From Paenibacillus_T sp033239625 (GTDB lineage Bacteria; Bacillota; Bacilli; Paenibacillales; Paenibacillaceae): 64,000 bases of DNA. Within the stretch, counting starts at the first letter, position 1. Each line of letters opens with the position of its first letter. The translations under genes and the position numbers were made by a program. The stretch spans positions 62,001-126,000 of the forward strand of contig NZ_BTCK01000007.1 in assembly GCF_033239625.1 (NCBI RefSeq), read 5' to 3'. The notes beneath the pieces are model-generated. The model had not been told where the DNA came from. It saw only the letters and a list, made by a program, of their open reading frames with translations, and did no database searches. Of this stretch, positions 19,801 to 26,602 are shown one piece after another.

Positions 19801-22652
19801 GTAACAACGGAAATAGTGGAAATGGCAACAACGGAAACGGAAACGGAAACGGGAATGGCAGCAACGGAAAGAGCGGCAATAGCGCTGGCAATAGCGGAAA
19901 TGGCAGCAGCGGAAATAGCAGCAATGGCAATAGCGCTGGCAACAGCGGAAACAGTGGAAGTGGAAACAGCGGCAATGGTAATGCCGGCAATGGAGGCGGT
20001 AACGGCAAGGGCAGCAGCAAGAGCGCGTCTCTGGCTGCGACGACCAGCTCCCCGATTAGCGGTGCTTCCCTGTACAGCAATGGCAACGGAAACAGCGGCA
20101 ACGCCGGCAAAGACAACAATGGCGACGGTCCAGGCAACAATGGTCAAGGCAATGCCAATGGCCACAACAAGGACGGCGGCAATGACGGCTGCAGCAGCGC
20201 TGGCAACGGTAAAGGTAAAGGCAATGGCAATGGAAATGGGAATGCGAACAGCAACGGCAAAGGTAACGAGAATGCGCTTGCCAATGGCAATGGCAAGAAG
20301 CTAGGACTGTACAAAAAGCTGGGCGAGAAGCTTGGTGAGACGTATGGAGATAACTATGTCGAAGCGATGTTCGGCAAAGAAACGGGTCAAGTCGAGCACA
20401 TTCTCGCGGCGATAGACCAGATTGTCAATGGCGAAGTCAACCTTCCGCCAGGCGAGCATCCGAAGCTGTTCCAGCGCATTCGCGAGGTTGCAGCGGGCTA
20501 CACCATTGTCGGGACGAAGTGGACGTACAACGAGAAGAACGAAATAACGACCCGAGAGAACCTCATTCGCCTCGAGGACTACGCGTACAAATATGATGCC
20601 GACGGCAACCTGCTGTCCGATGGTCGAAGCAAGTATGAGTGGAATGCGCGCGGTCAATTGACGAAAGTGACGTTCCCGGATGGCTTCGGCGAGAAGTATA
20701 CGTACGATATGTTCGGGCGCCGAATGACGAAGTCTCAGTTCAATCATCAGGGCAATGTTCAAGATAGGACCGTTTATCACTACAAGGGCGATTCTTGGGT
20801 CATCACGGACGAGAAGGACGGAGCAGGCAATACGGTACTGTCGTACACGTTCAATGAAGAAGGTCGTCCGCTATCGGTGACGTACAAAGGCCAAACGTTC
20901 TGGTACGTTTACAACGGGCATGGCGATGTAACCGCGCTGACCGACAAGAACGGAGAAGTAGCGGTACGCTACGAATATGACGATTGGGGCCTCGTAAGCC
21001 GGATGTACAATCGCTATGGCGAGCGCGTACGCGAGGGCATCGGCTGGATCGGCGATCTGGAGAGCGGCAACGGCAGCCCAGGTTCGCTGCAAGGGCCAGA
21101 GGACGGCAACGGCAATACCGAGCCGGACTACCATCCAGGCATCGGCAATGCGCCGGCTGACGGAACCTCCGCGGCAACGTCGATGGATGCTTCGGCAGAT
21201 GCAGCAACGGCAGATGCATTCGCGTGGCTGGAAGGCGAACCGCTGGCTGGAATCGAGGAAGAGCCGAGCGAAGACATTACGACCGAGCTTGCGAAGGTGA
21301 ACCCATACCGCTACGCGGGCTACTATTGGGATCGCAAGACGCAAATGTACTTCCTGCAGGCGCGATACTACGATCCGCGTGAAGCACGCTTTATTTCGGC
21401 GGATAGCTATCGAGGTGAAGATGAGCACCCGCTGAGCTTGAACTTGTACACCTACGCGCTGAACAATCCGGTGAATCTTGTAGACCCGACGGGTCATATG
21501 AGCTGGTACCAGATCGACGACTTGGCTAAGGGTATTCTGTCCTCACTGGGCGATATATCTGGTCTGTTCAAGTTCAAGACGCTGGATGCGCTGTGGGATA
21601 CGGTTAAGGCGATTGCGAAGGGCAAAATCTCGTTCAAGGATATCGCACGTTCCTTTGTTTCCTCGGTTACGGGACCGTTCATGTACCTGTACAACAACAC
21701 GAAATGGGTATGGAAAGGCGATCCGAGCAACAAGGAAGTGAAGTATTACGGCAACCAGCTAGGTACAGCGTTCCAGTTGGTAGTTGGTAGCGCGGGCGCA
21801 ATGAAAGCCATCGTTAAGTTCGTACCGAAGTTGACCAAGCTACTGGATAAGATTAAGACAAAGAAGAATAGCAGCAGTAGTAATAGCAAAAGCGATTATG
21901 GCTGTAACCAGTGCTTTACTGCAGGTACGAGGGTCCTTACTGAAGATGGAGAGAAGCCGATTGAGGATATCCAGTTAGGAGATAAGGTTCTTTCCAAGGA
22001 TGAGGAAACCGGGGAGGTGGCGTATAAAGAGGTCGTGGGGCTGTTCATTAAACAAGCCCATGAGATCTATTACGTTTATATCGGGGAAGAGATCATCGAG
22101 GTGACAGGTGAGCATCCATTCTATATAGACGGTAAGGGATGGACGTTTGTAAAAGACCTTCAAGTCGGCGACTTGCTTGTTTCCAGCACTGGCTCTACAC
22201 TAGCGGTAGACAAGATCGAAAAAGAGGCAAGAGAAGCGACTGTCTACAACTTTGAAGTTGCGGATTACTTCTCATACTTCGTTTCAAATCTAGGGGTCTG
22301 GGTGCATAACTGTAAGACGAAGGTAAAATACCCTAAGACTATAAAATTTGAAAACGGTAATGCCGATTGGGGAGTAATTCATGTTGAGAGAAGGCACGTA
22401 TCGACTTCAAATCGAGATTTTGCACATAAAAGCAAATTCCTTGGTGGTGGCCAATGGAGAACGTGGGCAAGAGATACCTTCAAAAAACCTGATCGAGTTT
22501 CAACTCAAAGTAACGGATTTATTGTTTACGAGAAGCAGTTTAAAAAGCAAGTTGGATACGAGTCAGATGGTACTAAACTATATAAAATACGGGTAATTCT
22601 AACTCCAGAAGGAAAGGTCTGGACGGCTTTTCCTCAGAAGGATTGGAAGTAA
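13890..22652 (+). CDS. Secreted RHS/YD-repeat polymorphic toxin with Hint domain and C-terminal nuclease-like tip (WapA-like)
   Basis: 2,920 residues from a TTG at 13890, chosen because GGGGGAG lies 9 bases upstream and a signal peptide starts there (MKKRYEKG, hydrophobic core, ATSWAAV). In order: FlgD-like Ig segment (YDWDGKDGQGNPLPDGFYYV), DUF6531-type start (SLGYGWSFNLDSRL), dozens of YD repeats, an N/G/S-rich insert at about residues 1935-2135, more YD repeats, the RHS core (YYDPREARFISADSY, NLYTYALNNPVNLVDPTGH) at about 2470-2540, a pretoxin helix region, a Hint domain from C at 21912 (CFTAGTRV) to HNC at 22313, and a 112-residue tip. The tip (WGVIHVERRH, then KIRVILTPEGKVWTAFP) looks like a BECR-fold RNase. 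The last 350 bases are much more AT-rich than the body, as expected of an exchanged toxin end. Secretion and contact toxicity are inferred from WapA. Confidence 0.93.
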   Translation: MKKRYEKGIAVLLTAALGVGLMPATSWAAVGQETANAASFAGRAFVSGVQSAASWMSGAATQLAAGSASTASVVPTIPQDWTDQPDATEAPAYFTFDGEQILKGKADAGDAKGGTGGSYLSLSDRMKTTFPVAEGKLAIEWKDQLSDWIKAQDGTAISPPSGYKVTLKVKDVVSNKVYTLFEDRLSHSGTNSYDWDGKDGQGNPLPDGFYYVQLSADGGTVNFKVEAADPSDPPTIVPKNIPSYYGEYVRVALDRTAPILTAVHPLGNGKLAIEARDGVTGVKQLVATGSSQEANHTFSDQPQQAAYAWAPGNGEKLIVTLTDDAGNKQTETVPLKPYVPDTGKQDYQAQAEATVAGQTVTVGLAQGNGHQVFQGFSQQGPGVDLDVYFTYNHQNRVNGSLGYGWSFNLDSRLTKWNEGNDITWTGFDGASYWFHNENGKFVTYIGGQKQAYPKLTIDPNASNPEDLNAYVMEWPDQLRYRFKNDGRFWLIQDRDQNEVYFSWIYWPTSYGYDHRIQSVKDTAGHEVTFTYTPDSGDLYSTTITELDGVGNTPGTLKKFFFMYNAKGEFVGYRDPSQKITRFVYDGLHRLKQVIDNGSNVREESGETAESVTTQWAYDTDNRVTRIGMTRKQDNVQEFIAVDYGNGEAKVDKPSGSYTLRWNDAFRPTEKAQTVSTLEGKKEAVTTYSYSGNLKTEETDPLGRTHRYRYDADGHVIAELKPNGSVLSYEYDSQGDLKSETGPDGYKVDYTYVKNGRHIQSKTTTKDVSDPAGINAPYTVVTKEQFNDKGLLASQIDGEGNTFAYSYDANGFLTSDGTDTTYENDLHGNVVKQIEFAGTDDESFAIKDYDAVGRLKHSESATGLVEDFEYDAFGRQVKHVQQDESDPAHIITRTKAYNDGGHLVRESDGLTETTYTVDGEGRVTAAKTKALEAGTTGETTSTTEYDSRGLVTKSVDARGLVTLTSYNLAGEPVKTVVSPDDKPLVTLNEYDGAGRLKSVTAPDDGITSYDYDAWDRVTEETVIAKAIIPDSFPVDVGTLPDQSLTTKSVYDTLGQLVQQTRADGSWSRYAYDANGNRNNESSGGPIPVYEAEELESESGTADTINPGHELLRKRTFVFDKEGRTTREINGNGEEIQYSYDGAATATEEKALDESGQLVTVTTAEKVDPDGNVVETVNEAGEKTSAVFDAFGSETESVNEEGQRVENRYDAYGRLTESLETIDATGATQTLKYETDAWGNTVSEKRQVGANEWATTKFEYTPDGDLERQTDPSGLVTEYKYDEQGRVTEETERNTLPGGALQLRTTRTFYDAAGNVIERRLPDGSSERFIYDTNGNPLVALDAEGNAVRMVYGNGEAVTELIEYRTDATELSAANEVSHSRFVLDGLGQVVLMQDPNGNLVRMAYDAEGQTIAETRSGPSLNGESITERSEYGPRGVLLKEIDGNGHETTYAYDVKGQQVRVTDPSGHWTTYAYSPAGYTTAERHPLGRDTLTKSNYRGNVLEERDGLGNVSKFTYDADGRKLTEANKEGDKSIFRYDRAGRMTENTTPNEGTHTYQYDSVGNTRVENRPEGIVVKSDYDNRDRLTSVTEQGSVGELVTRYTYDKVGNQTSQQDPNGQTTITKYDGSGQKILEMFTRLTAQGLVQDIFEYAYDPNGNLIQEKKPGGLTTVYTYDFMNRKTSETYGDGSKITYTYDKAGNVLTMAGPEGTIHYEYFDNNQLKKTTYPNGDTLENVYDENGDIASEIVNGKTTAVERDSAGRATSYTDTSGYRYSFVYDADGFVKSLIYPNGTVTNTTFKPGHIIGERETVKQADNSVLQTAKYEHDKRDYVTSVMENDRKSVYGYDPREQLGQYTTPAGDIIAYEYDGAGNRTVRKAIIQGSVADKHEEIDIEKLLELVLGKELESTVTPDPGNGTEPEQPETPICTPNNGDDADSNQGKGNNGNGNGNGNGNGNGNGNNGNNGNNGNGNNGNGNNGNSGNGNNGNGNGNGNGSNGKSGNSAGNSGNGSSGNSSNGNSAGNSGNSGSGNSGNGNAGNGGGNGKGSSKSASLAATTSSPISGASLYSNGNGNSGNAGKDNNGDGPGNNGQGNANGHNKDGGNDGCSSAGNGKGKGNGNGNGNANSNGKGNENALANGNGKKLGLYKKLGEKLGETYGDNYVEAMFGKETGQVEHILAAIDQIVNGEVNLPPGEHPKLFQRIREVAAGYTIVGTKWTYNEKNEITTRENLIRLEDYAYKYDADGNLLSDGRSKYEWNARGQLTKVTFPDGFGEKYTYDMFGRRMTKSQFNHQGNVQDRTVYHYKGDSWVITDEKDGAGNTVLSYTFNEEGRPLSVTYKGQTFWYVYNGHGDVTALTDKNGEVAVRYEYDDWGLVSRMYNRYGERVREGIGWIGDLESGNGSPGSLQGPEDGNGNTEPDYHPGIGNAPADGTSAATSMDASADAATADAFAWLEGEPLAGIEEEPSEDITTELAKVNPYRYAGYYWDRKTQMYFLQARYYDPREARFISADSYRGEDEHPLSLNLYTYALNNPVNLVDPTGHMSWYQIDDLAKGILSSLGDISGLFKFKTLDALWDTVKAIAKGKISFKDIARSFVSSVTGPFMYLYNNTKWVWKGDPSNKEVKYYGNQLGTAFQLVVGSAGAMKAIVKFVPKLTKLLDKIKTKKNSSSSNSKSDYGCNQCFTAGTRVLTEDGEKPIEDIQLGDKVLSKDEETGEVAYKEVVGLFIKQAHEIYYVYIGEEIIEVTGEHPFYIDGKGWTFVKDLQVGDLLVSSTGSTLAVDKIEKEAREATVYNFEVADYFSYFVSNLGVWVHNCKTKVKYPKTIKFENGNADWGVIHVERRHVSTSNRDFAHKSKFLGGGQWRTWARDTFKKPDRVSTQSNGFIVYEKQFKKQVGYESDGTKLYKIRVILTPEGKVWTAFPQKDWK
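19687..20300 (+). repeat. AAYGGN hexanucleotide low-complexity tract inside the RHS gene
   Basis: About 600 bases made mainly of 6-base units of the form AAYGGN, coding for (NG)n, with NGS-rich stretches. It interrupts the YD-repeat barrel between a DIIAYEYDGAGNRTVRK repeat and a YAYKYDADGNLLSDG repeat. Confidence 0.9.
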
Positions 22653-22669
22653 CGGAAAGGAGAGTAGGA

Positions 22670-22975
22670 ATGGGTCTAGATGTATTGCTATATGATAAGC
22701 ACGACAAACTACTGGAAAAGTTTATAATTGAAGAAGAGCTTCATAGTGAAATATTTTACAGAACAAATAATTGGGGTAGTTATCAGTATCTTAGAAAAAT
22801 AAACGATTATTATTCTCCTAATCTTCATCTGAATCTGGCAGAGGTGGAATTGCTCAAGAATGATTTGGGACAATATCAAATCTTTGTTGAAAGAAAATAT
22901 TCATTGAAGATTTCTGATATTATTGAAAAGTTATCTAACCAAAAAATTCATAGGGTTCATATTGTCGGAGACTAG
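22670..22975 (+). CDS. Probable cognate immunity protein of the RHS toxin (101 aa)
   Basis: Begins 18 bases after the toxin stop with AAAGGAG before the ATG at 22670. A small acidic, soluble protein: GLDVLLYDKHDKLLEKFII at the start, repeated short E/K-rich helices and an IHRVHIVGD end. It is AT-rich like the toxin tip. No family is recognised. Assignment as the immunity protein rests on position: in RHS/WapA loci the gene directly after the toxin end usually encodes its inhibitor. It is followed at once by a strong terminator. Confidence 0.65.
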   Translation: MGLDVLLYDKHDKLLEKFIIEEELHSEIFYRTNNWGSYQYLRKINDYYSPNLHLNLAEVELLKNDLGQYQIFVERKYSLKISDIIEKLSNQKIHRVHIVGD

Positions 22976-22996
22976 TTTCAGTAAAATGAGGTAAGG

Positions 22997-23040
22997 GTTG
23001 TCCCCAAAGTCATAAGACTTTGGGGTGGCCTTTTTTTTTG
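22997..23040 (+). terminator. Terminator of the toxin-immunity pair
   Basis: CCCCAAAGTC pairs with GACTTTGGGG around ATAA, followed after GTGGCC by nine T. Confidence 0.9.
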
Positions 23041-23045
23041 TACCT

Positions 23046-23162
23046 TATTACTCTTACTATGTTTCAAATCTTTGGGTCTGTGCCAACTGTGTGGCGAATT
23101 TCCTAGAAGTATTGCTAGAGAATTTTGAGGCATTAGCTGTGAAACATATAGTAGCAAAGTAA
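23046..23162 (+). pseudogene. Displaced Hint-domain end with an orphan toxin tip fragment
   Basis: Directly after the terminator, one frame reads YYSYYVSNLWVCANC, a near copy of the Hint end in the full toxin (YFSYFVSNLGVWVHNC), then about 23 further residues (VANFLEVLLENFEALAV...) to a TAA at 23160. DNA identity is visible over GTTTCAAATCT-GGGTCTG. There is no start codon or ribosome binding site, so it cannot be translated by itself. This is the form of a silent C-terminal cassette left by toxin-tip replacement; the tip is either very short or truncated. Confidence 0.72.
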
Positions 23163-23570
23163 AAAAAGATTGTTCCAAGTAAAACTGGGCTTACGCGGGA
23201 TCGTTCAAAACGGGGTACTCGTCCAATCAGAAAGGTATTATTTAACTTTATTTCACCTCATAAGGTTGACTGGTGCGAAGCATGTAATCAGGGTTGGATT
23301 GAGATTAAAAGAAATAGTGTTAGCAATAATATTCATTTTAGGTGTGCGGAGTGCCTCAATGAGTACGAAAAGTACGAGGATATCAATAGCGAAAAAGTCT
23401 TACAAACTGAAGCGGATTGGTATGCAATGGACTTATCTGAAGAGGAAACCCATCAATACGATCATTGGAAGTATATTATAAAAGAGTGGAAGAACTATAA
23501 GTTAGTTAGAAATGATGGGGTAATTATTAAAGTCTGGTCTAAAGAAAAGATGAAATTCATCAAGACTTAG
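23163..23570 (+). pseudogene. Start-less zinc-ribbon protein remnant in the toxin cassette
   Basis: In the same frame as the Hint remnant and just after its stop, 135 sense codons run to a TAG at 23568. The translation includes WCEACNQGW and FRCAEC (two CxxC pairs, 26 residues between the first and last cysteine pair), then an acidic W-rich C-terminus (HQYDHWKYIIKEWKNYKL). No ATG, GTG or TTG occurs in frame before the ATG at about 23427, so most of the protein lacks a start. It could be the remainder of the displaced toxin after a nonsense change, or a 5'-truncated neighbour. Family not recognised. Confidence 0.55.
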
Positions 23571-23603
23571 CAAGGTTGACCTTGAAGGTGGCGATCCTTA
23601 AGT

Positions 23604-24341
23604 ATGGATAGTAGGGAGCTAATCAAAAAGCTTAAGGCGGTGTGTAAGATGGTATGTCATGTTATGCGAATTGTTGATGAATCGGTGCAAAACAATTCAG
23701 AACGATCGTTTGTTGGAGGACACCCAGTAATCCCACAAGAACATGATCTTCCGACGTGTAGATTGTGTGATGCACAATTAACTTTCTTCTTTCAAATCGC
23801 GTTTCCAACAGGACATGCGTGGGCCGAGAAGTCTATGGCTGTTTTTGCCTGTACGTGTTGTGTTAATGAGGACCACTATATTCCCCAAATGCTAGAAGGA
23901 CAGCTGTCTGGGGCGATAATCCCTCATAATTTTATTCGCGATTATCAGAATAACTTTAGAATCATAGTCTTTCCAACGCAAGATGGCGTGATGAGAACAG
24001 ATTATGTACCTCTTGTGAAATATAAGACGATTCAGTTGCTAGATACAGAGGATGAGGATGTCTCTGAGAATAAGGTGGGTGGAAATCCAAACAGGCTGTT
24101 GGAGGACGAGTCGCCAGCTAAGCTGGAGAATAGTACGCCTATGGTGTTCATTATGCAGTTGCTTGAGGGGTTAACATTTGAAACGATGCCTTCGGCCCAG
24201 CCGCAAGCCAAATTGAATCTGTTCGGGGAAGTACATTATCCGAATAGTGACTGTTATGAATTGTTTATTGCGAATCAGGTGTATTTTTTCGGAACTGCTT
24301 CAGGTGAATCAGAGGTATACATTCTGACACAAATTGATTAG
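23604..24341 (+). CDS. DUF1963 (YwqG-like) protein, candidate immunity gene
   Basis: 245 residues. GGHPVIPQEHDLPTCRLCD followed by LTFFFQIAFP and a later CTCCVNED are the features of DUF1963/YwqG-type proteins, which are common as immunity or immunity-associated genes downstream of polymorphic toxins. The middle (IVFPTQDGVMRTDYVPLVKY) and the C-terminal FGEVHYPNSDCYELFIA fit as well. The ribosome binding site (AAGGTGG) is distant and weak, so the start is uncertain. It is AT-rich and lies in the orphan immunity row; its cognate toxin is not in view. Confidence 0.65.
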   Translation: MDSRELIKKLKAVCKMVCHVMRIVDESVQNNSERSFVGGHPVIPQEHDLPTCRLCDAQLTFFFQIAFPTGHAWAEKSMAVFACTCCVNEDHYIPQMLEGQLSGAIIPHNFIRDYQNNFRIIVFPTQDGVMRTDYVPLVKYKTIQLLDTEDEDVSENKVGGNPNRLLEDESPAKLENSTPMVFIMQLLEGLTFETMPSAQPQAKLNLFGEVHYPNSDCYELFIANQVYFFGTASGESEVYILTQID

Positions 24342-24388
24342 AACAGCTGCATCATGAGAGATCTTCAATAACGTTGGATTTAGGCTGA

Positions 24389-24604
24389 GTTGAAAAGTTC
24401 TATAAAAAGGGATACGAGCAAAGATTGTTGAAATCTATCGAGCGTAATCCTACAAAATATACACTATGGATGTTAAATAGAATCATTAATGGAGAAGAGG
24501 ATAAATCATCATACATAGCTATACTAGAGCGTGTAGTTAACAATAAAGATAGGAACGAAGAAATTATCTTATTAGCATCAGAGTTTCTATCACAACATAA
24601 CTAG
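24389..24604 (+). pseudogene. C-terminal fragment of an immunity-like protein
   Basis: An open frame of 71 codons without ATG at its upstream end, reading FYKKGYEQRLLKSIERNP, TLWMLNRIINGEED and a closing LLASEFLSQHN. The pattern 'helix, NPTxxTLWMLNRIING, short helical repeats' recalls the C-terminal half of small helical immunity proteins (Imm30-like; recognition uncertain). The stop codon upstream at 24386 and lack of a start suggest a 5'-truncated relic. A TTG at 24425 could give a 60-residue product, but has no clear binding site. Confidence 0.5.
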
Positions 24605-24639
24605 AAAAGTAAGTAGAAAATGGCGAGGGCGAAAGAAAA

Positions 24640-24906
24640 ATGGGTAAATTTGTATTCGACACTGACAATTCCACATATAAATTTTGTGAATGTATTGTAA
24701 ATCGTATGATAACGAGTTTTGGATTATCTGATGAAGAGGCTGTAGGTCGAATTAATAATTTATGGGCGAAATTAGGGTCAATTCTTGAGGGTGATATCAT
24801 GTTCCATGAAACACCTGAATTCTGGGCATATGATATTTATTATGGTCATGACTCTAGTTGGTGGCATAGACTTGATGATCCTTCCTTACGCCCTATTAAG
24901 TATTAA
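24640..24906 (+). CDS. Small acidic protein, orphan immunity candidate (88 aa)
   Basis: 88 residues with a G-rich but imperfect ribosome binding site (GCGAGGGCG). Seen: an N-terminal FDTDNSTYKFCECI segment, a helix SDEEAVGRINNLWAKLG, and a W/Y/H-rich end (FWAYDIYYGHDSSWWHR). Not recognised with certainty. Its size, acidity, AT-richness and place between other immunity-like genes make an immunity role likely but unproven. Confidence 0.6.
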   Translation: MGKFVFDTDNSTYKFCECIVNRMITSFGLSDEEAVGRINNLWAKLGSILEGDIMFHETPEFWAYDIYYGHDSSWWHRLDDPSLRPIKY

Positions 24907-24979
24907 TAAAATATAGGCTTCGCTATGGGACTGCTGTTCATTTTGGGAACTGAGTAATTCTTTAAAGGCGGTGTTAAAG

Positions 24980-25192
24980 TTGAAACCCACTAAAGAAGAA
25001 TTAATTGAAATCGTTCAGAAGATCATGTGCGCGGAAGGATCAGAAGAAGAACTTGATAGTTTGATTTTATTATTGGAACAAAATGTTCCGCATCCTAATG
25101 TGAGTGACTTGATATTCTGGAATGAAGAAGAGCTAAGTGCTGAAGATGTCGTTGAACAGGCGCTAAGCTATAAGCGTGAGTTGCTATCTTGA
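24980..25192 (+). CDS. Colicin E/pyocin-type DNase immunity protein homologue
   Basis: 70 residues from a TTG at 24980 (AAAGGCGGTG upstream; a GTG at 24971 would overlap that site). KEELIEIVQKIMCAEGSEEE, then LILLLEQNVPHPNVSDLIFW and AEDVVEQALSYK follow the fold of the E2/E7/E8/E9 immunity proteins, including the hallmark HPxxSDLI loop that contacts the DNase. Such proteins inhibit HNH DNase toxins. No HNH toxin tip is readable here, so this is an orphan antidote that would protect against a sibling's toxin. Confidence 0.82.
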   Translation: MKPTKEELIEIVQKIMCAEGSEEELDSLILLLEQNVPHPNVSDLIFWNEEELSAEDVVEQALSYKRELLS

Positions 25193-25286
25193 AATATAAG
25201 ACTATTCAGTTGCATTAACTCGCTTTAAGATGCAATTTTAAGTACTCAAAGTTAAACCTTTTCATTGGAAAGGGGTTAATAGATTT

Positions 25287-25757
25287 ATGATTTACAATAA
25301 AATCGAGTTGCTCAAAAGGAACAATCGAAGGAATATACTAAAAAAAGAAATCGTGGGAATTACCGAGTCGTCGAATGTAACCTTAATGGAAACTGAGAGT
25401 ACTGATGGGTTTAAAAGAGAAGTATTCAGTAAGCTGCAAACAATAACAAATAAGTTTATTATCAACGGCTCAGGCTATCAGGAGAATATAGAGAAGTCGA
25501 TAGCGTATTTAAAAGAGGCATATACGAATAACCAAATCTTTAGTGGGGAAGGCTGGATGCTTTTTTTCACTGAGAGTGGAATAGAGCCTGTTAAGCTGAC
25601 CTCTAAAGATGTGTTTAATAACTTAGATGGCCTAGGCGTATTAACGAAATTTAGTAGCGGCTATGGTGATTTTATTTGGGTAAGTGAAGATTTGAAATCG
25701 GGGGCCTGCGTTGAAAGAACAGAGTATTATTATGAGGTTAGTATCTGGCCGTACTGA
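25287..25757 (+). CDS. Hypothetical protein, last gene of the immunity row (156 aa)
   Basis: A soluble 156-residue protein with a GGAAAGGGG site 11 bases before the ATG. It has a K/N-rich first 60 residues, then FIINGSGYQENIEKSIAYLK, SGEGWMLFFTESGIEPVKLT and an aromatic end (YYYEVSIWPY). No family recognised. AT-rich like its neighbours and followed by a strong terminator, which marks the end of the acquired segment. Confidence 0.6.
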   Translation: MIYNKIELLKRNNRRNILKKEIVGITESSNVTLMETESTDGFKREVFSKLQTITNKFIINGSGYQENIEKSIAYLKEAYTNNQIFSGEGWMLFFTESGIEPVKLTSKDVFNNLDGLGVLTKFSSGYGDFIWVSEDLKSGACVERTEYYYEVSIWPY

Positions 25758-25810
25758 TAACGCATAGGGCATGGAGTACTTCTTATCCGAAAATATTCTT
25801 ATCATACATC

Positions 25811-25845
25811 GAAAAACCGACCATCAGCGATGGTCGGTTTTTCGT
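25811..25845. terminator. Bidirectional terminator
   Basis: GAAAAACCGACCATC and GATGGTCGGTTTTTC form a 15-bp stem with AGC loop, T-rich on both strands; it separates the immunity row from the convergent pspA operon. Confidence 0.92.
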
Positions 25846-25906
25846 GTTCACCCCAGCAGGCATGCTCGAACCATTCTGCCCTGCCATCCGGGATGCCGCA
25901 ATCCGA

Positions 25907-26602
25907 CTATTCTTTGGTCACAGCTGCTTGAGCTTCCCGTTCCTGGCGCTGGCGCTTTAACGCATCCAACTCCAGCAGCACGCTGTCCTGAAGCTTGTCC
26001 TGCGGCGAGCCGGCAGAAGCTGATCCCGTTATTGCCTGCACTTCCTTGCGTGCCGTCGCTTCCGCCTCCAATTGCCATACCTTTTCTTCCATCCGCGCGA
26101 ATCCGCGCACCGCTTGCCGAGGGTCGAAGCTGTGCAGCGTACCGTTCACGCTCTTGAGCGCTTCGGCGGTTTGCACTCTCGAGATCAGATAGTGTTTCTT
26201 GGCCTGCAGCGCATCGTACGTATGCTTCAACTGCACGATCTGTTCCTTCAGCTGTACCGTTTGCTGCTGGAGCGATTCGAATTGGCTGCGATATTGTGTA
26301 AGCCGTTCTTGTAGAATCAGCTTCTCCCGAATCGCAATCTGCGCGATTGCGTCCTCACCTCTGTCTACGGCAAGCTCGGCTTGACGGCTGCGTTTGGCTA
26401 GCAGCGCTTCGGTCTGTTCGATAAGTACAGCATGCTTCCGCTCGACCAGCAGCTGCTGGGTTAAAGCCCCCGCTGCGCGATCCAGCTGCTCTTCAAGATC
26501 GCGGATATATTGCTTCACCATATTGACCGGATCTTCGATTCGATCCAGATAACCATGCACGTCGGACTGTACGATTGTTTTGACACGTTTGAAAATACCC
26601 AT
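25907..26602 (-). CDS. pspA: PspA/IM30 (LiaH-like) envelope-stress protein
   Basis: 231 residues, the usual PspA/LiaH length. It starts MGIFKRVKTIVQSDVHGYLD with an amphipathic helix, then EDPVNMVKQYIRDLEEQLDR, followed by long coiled coil (QLKEQIVQLKHTYDALQAKK) to about residue 175 and a Q/E-rich tail. PspA proteins assemble on the inner face of a damaged membrane. The ATG overlaps the stop of the upstream membrane-protein gene (TAATG), so translation is coupled. The operon faces a two-component system across an intergenic region carrying paired repeats that are probably its binding sites. Confidence 0.9.
   Translation of the reverse strand: MGIFKRVKTIVQSDVHGYLDRIEDPVNMVKQYIRDLEEQLDRAAGALTQQLLVERKHAVLIEQTEALLAKRSRQAELAVDRGEDAIAQIAIREKLILQERLTQYRSQFESLQQQTVQLKEQIVQLKHTYDALQAKKHYLISRVQTAEALKSVNGTLHSFDPRQAVRGFARMEEKVWQLEAEATARKEVQAITGSASAGSPQDKLQDSVLLELDALKRQRQEREAQAAVTKE

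Noticed and set aside
23170..23481. 103-codon frame starting at a TTG
   Set aside because: Out of frame with the zinc-ribbon remnant, which has the more protein-like sequence; reads as basic and repetitive.
25771..26157. 128-codon plus-strand frame over the pspA 3' end
   Set aside because: Crosses a strong terminator and is antisense to the intact coiled-coil gene.
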